From Micromonospora wenchangensis (GTDB lineage Bacteria > Actinomycetota > Actinomycetes > Mycobacteriales > Micromonosporaceae), in contig NZ_MZMV01000011.1 in the NCBI RefSeq assembly GCF_002210435.1, positions 62,001-126,000 on the forward strand: a stretch of DNA of 64,000 nucleotides, given 5' to 3'. Made by a program: the position numbers and the translations under genes. Positions 63,134 to 64,000 of the stretch are shown one piece after another; position 1 is the first letter of the stretch; the number at the start of each line of letters is the position of its first letter. Below the pieces are notes generated by a model, which saw only the letters and a list, made by a program, of their open reading frames with translations, was not told the origin of the DNA and searched no databases.

Positions 63134-63463
63134 GTGGAGACCGTAACCCCCGGCCAAGCCCTTGCACGCTTCGGCCACGCGTTGTCGGACGCGACCCGGG
63201 CCCGACTGCTACTCGCCCTGCGCGACGCGCCTGGCTACCCGGCTGACCTGGCCGATCTGCTTGGGGTGACCCGGCAGAACCTGTCCAACCATCTGGCCTG
63301 CCTGCGCGGCTGCGGCCTGGTCGTTGCCGTCCCCGAAGGTCGCCGCTCCCGCTACGAACTCGCCGATACCCGCATCCGCCACGCCCTCGACGACCTACTC
63401 GGCCTCGTCCTCGCCGTCGACCCCGCAGTCTGCCCCGATGCCGCTGACAAGGGCTGCTGCTGA
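63134..63463 (+). CDS. ArsR/SmtB-family metal sensor, CmtR-like
   Basis: 109 residues. wHTH with ATRARLLLALRDAPGYPADLADLLGVTRQNLSNHLACLRGCGLVVAVPEGRRSRYELA. C55 (NHLACLRGC) and C59 lie in the recognition helix as in CmtR (C57, C61). C-terminal cysteines in PAVCPDAADKGCC resemble the third CmtR ligand. CmtR senses Cd(II)/Pb(II). GTG 63134 is the start; its stop overlaps the next ATG by one base. It likely represses the efflux gene downstream. Confidence 0.85.
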   Translation: METVTPGQALARFGHALSDATRARLLLALRDAPGYPADLADLLGVTRQNLSNHLACLRGCGLVVAVPEGRRSRYELADTRIRHALDDLLGLVLAVDPAVCPDAADKGCC

Positions 63464-64000
63464 TGAGCCTTCCGCTGCTGCCCGTCACGCCCGCAAGGCC
63501 AAACCCGGCGCGTCGCACCGTCCTGGCCCGCCGAATTCGGCTGTTGGTCGCCGCCACCATCGGCTACAACCTGATCGAGGCCGTCGTCGCCATCAGCGCC
63601 GGTGCCGCCGCGGACTCCACCGCACTGATCGGCTTCGGCCTGGACTCGATCATCGAGGTCTCCTCCGCTGCGGCGGTCGCCTGGCAGTTCGCCGGCCACG
63701 ACCCCGAAGCCCGGGAGAAAACCGCCCTGCGGATCATCGCGATCTCCTTCTTCGCGCTCGCCGCCTACATCTCCGTCGAATCCGCCCGCGCGCTACTCGG
63801 CGGCAGCGAGGCAGCGCACTCCACCATCGGCCTCATGCTCGCCGCACTCTCCCTCGCGTTCATGCCCGGCCTGTCCTACGCACAAAGACGGGCCGGCCGC
63901 GAGCTCGGCTCCCGCACCGCCGTCGCCGACTCCAAACAGACACTGCTGTGCACCTACCTATCCGCCGTCCTACTCGTCGGCCTCGGACTCAACAGCGTCC
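63463..64000 (+). CDS. cation diffusion-type transporter, partial (runs off right edge)
   Basis: 179 codons are visible. Membrane segments start at IRLLVAATIGYNLIEAVVAISAG, then STALIGFGLDSIIEVSSAAAVAWQF with the D-S-I-E pattern of CDF/cation transporters, ALRIIAISFFALAAYISVESARALL, TIGLMLAALSLAFMPGL and TLLCTYLSAVLLVGLGL. The second-segment acidic residues match metal binding. It pairs with a CmtR-like repressor, so it most likely exports a heavy metal cation. Confidence 0.85.
   Translation, partial: MSLPLLPVTPARPNPARRTVLARRIRLLVAATIGYNLIEAVVAISAGAAADSTALIGFGLDSIIEVSSAAAVAWQFAGHDPEAREKTALRIIAISFFALAAYISVESARALLGGSEAAHSTIGLMLAALSLAFMPGLSYAQRRAGRELGSRTAVADSKQTLLCTYLSAVLLVGLGLNSV

Noticed and set aside
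1-64000. CRISPR array, tRNA or rRNA genes
   Set aside because: No regularly spaced direct repeats, cloverleaf-like sequences with CCA-type ends or rRNA-like blocks were noticed on reading; a tRNAscan or CRISPR finder run would settle this.

Overview
The window is about 70% G+C, with high-GC third codon positions, many GTG starts and TGA/GTGA gene overlaps. It carries typical actinobacterial families: a CGNR zinc finger, an F420-type luciferase-like oxidoreductase, replication-relaxation and DUF932 proteins. Protein resemblances suggest a Micromonospora-like actinomycete. This assignment is inference from gene families, as no rRNA or other marker is present.

Layout. (1) 1-5.3 kb: the 5' part of an alanyl-tRNA synthetase gene, an Fe/Mn superoxide dismutase gene (sodF type) with a small companion, a divergent Fur-family regulator (probably the nickel regulator Nur), a CGNR protein, peptide deformylase (def) and tsaD. 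Three 17-bp elements of the Nur-box type (TTGCCR-N5-TTGCAA) sit before alaS, between sodF and nur, and before def. A metal-responsive set that includes spare translation enzymes is therefore likely. (2) 5.7-6.2 kb: integrase remnant. (3) 6.4-38.0 kb: a large catabolic island with two ABC importers (taurine/nitrate type and oligopeptide type), an MFS carrier, an IclR regulator and about 18 enzymes. The enzymes include a CoA-transferase, CoA ligase, MmgE/PrpD, cyclase, three ACMSD-type amidohydrolases, dihydropyrimidinase-like hydrolase, isochorismatase-like hydrolase, lyases, a ThDP enzyme and an extradiol-type M29-fold protein. Almost every transcription unit starts with the same 25-bp operator: an inverted repeat plus a third direct half-site exactly 20 bp from the first. 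I infer that the IclR protein controls the whole island. The substrate is unknown; a nitrogen-containing ring or cyclic amide is the best guess. A 0.73-kb defective IS5-type element sits on the stop codon of one gene.

(4) 38.0-39.6 kb: gene fragments. (5) 39.6-62.2 kb: parts of a conjugative element, with a membrane Hsp70-like protein, a LysM/BTAD membrane regulator, a transglycosylase/NlpC protein, DUF932, several element-specific unknowns, a replication-relaxation (relaxase-type) protein and a VirD4/TraG-like coupling ATPase. A strong hairpin lies between the last two. Cargo and debris lie inside it, including IS remnants, a frameshifted HAD hydrolase and a decayed integrase at the right border. 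A two-gene locus at 54.3-56.9 kb stands out: a small membrane protein followed by a membrane NACHT ATPase. Both carry the same 24-residue motif, at the C-terminus of the first and the N-terminus of the second. This layout recalls prokaryotic NLR/amyloid-signalling defence systems. (6) 63.1-64.0 kb: an ArsR/CmtR-like metal sensor with a cation efflux gene running off the right edge.

No tRNA, rRNA, CRISPR array or riboswitch was recognised.
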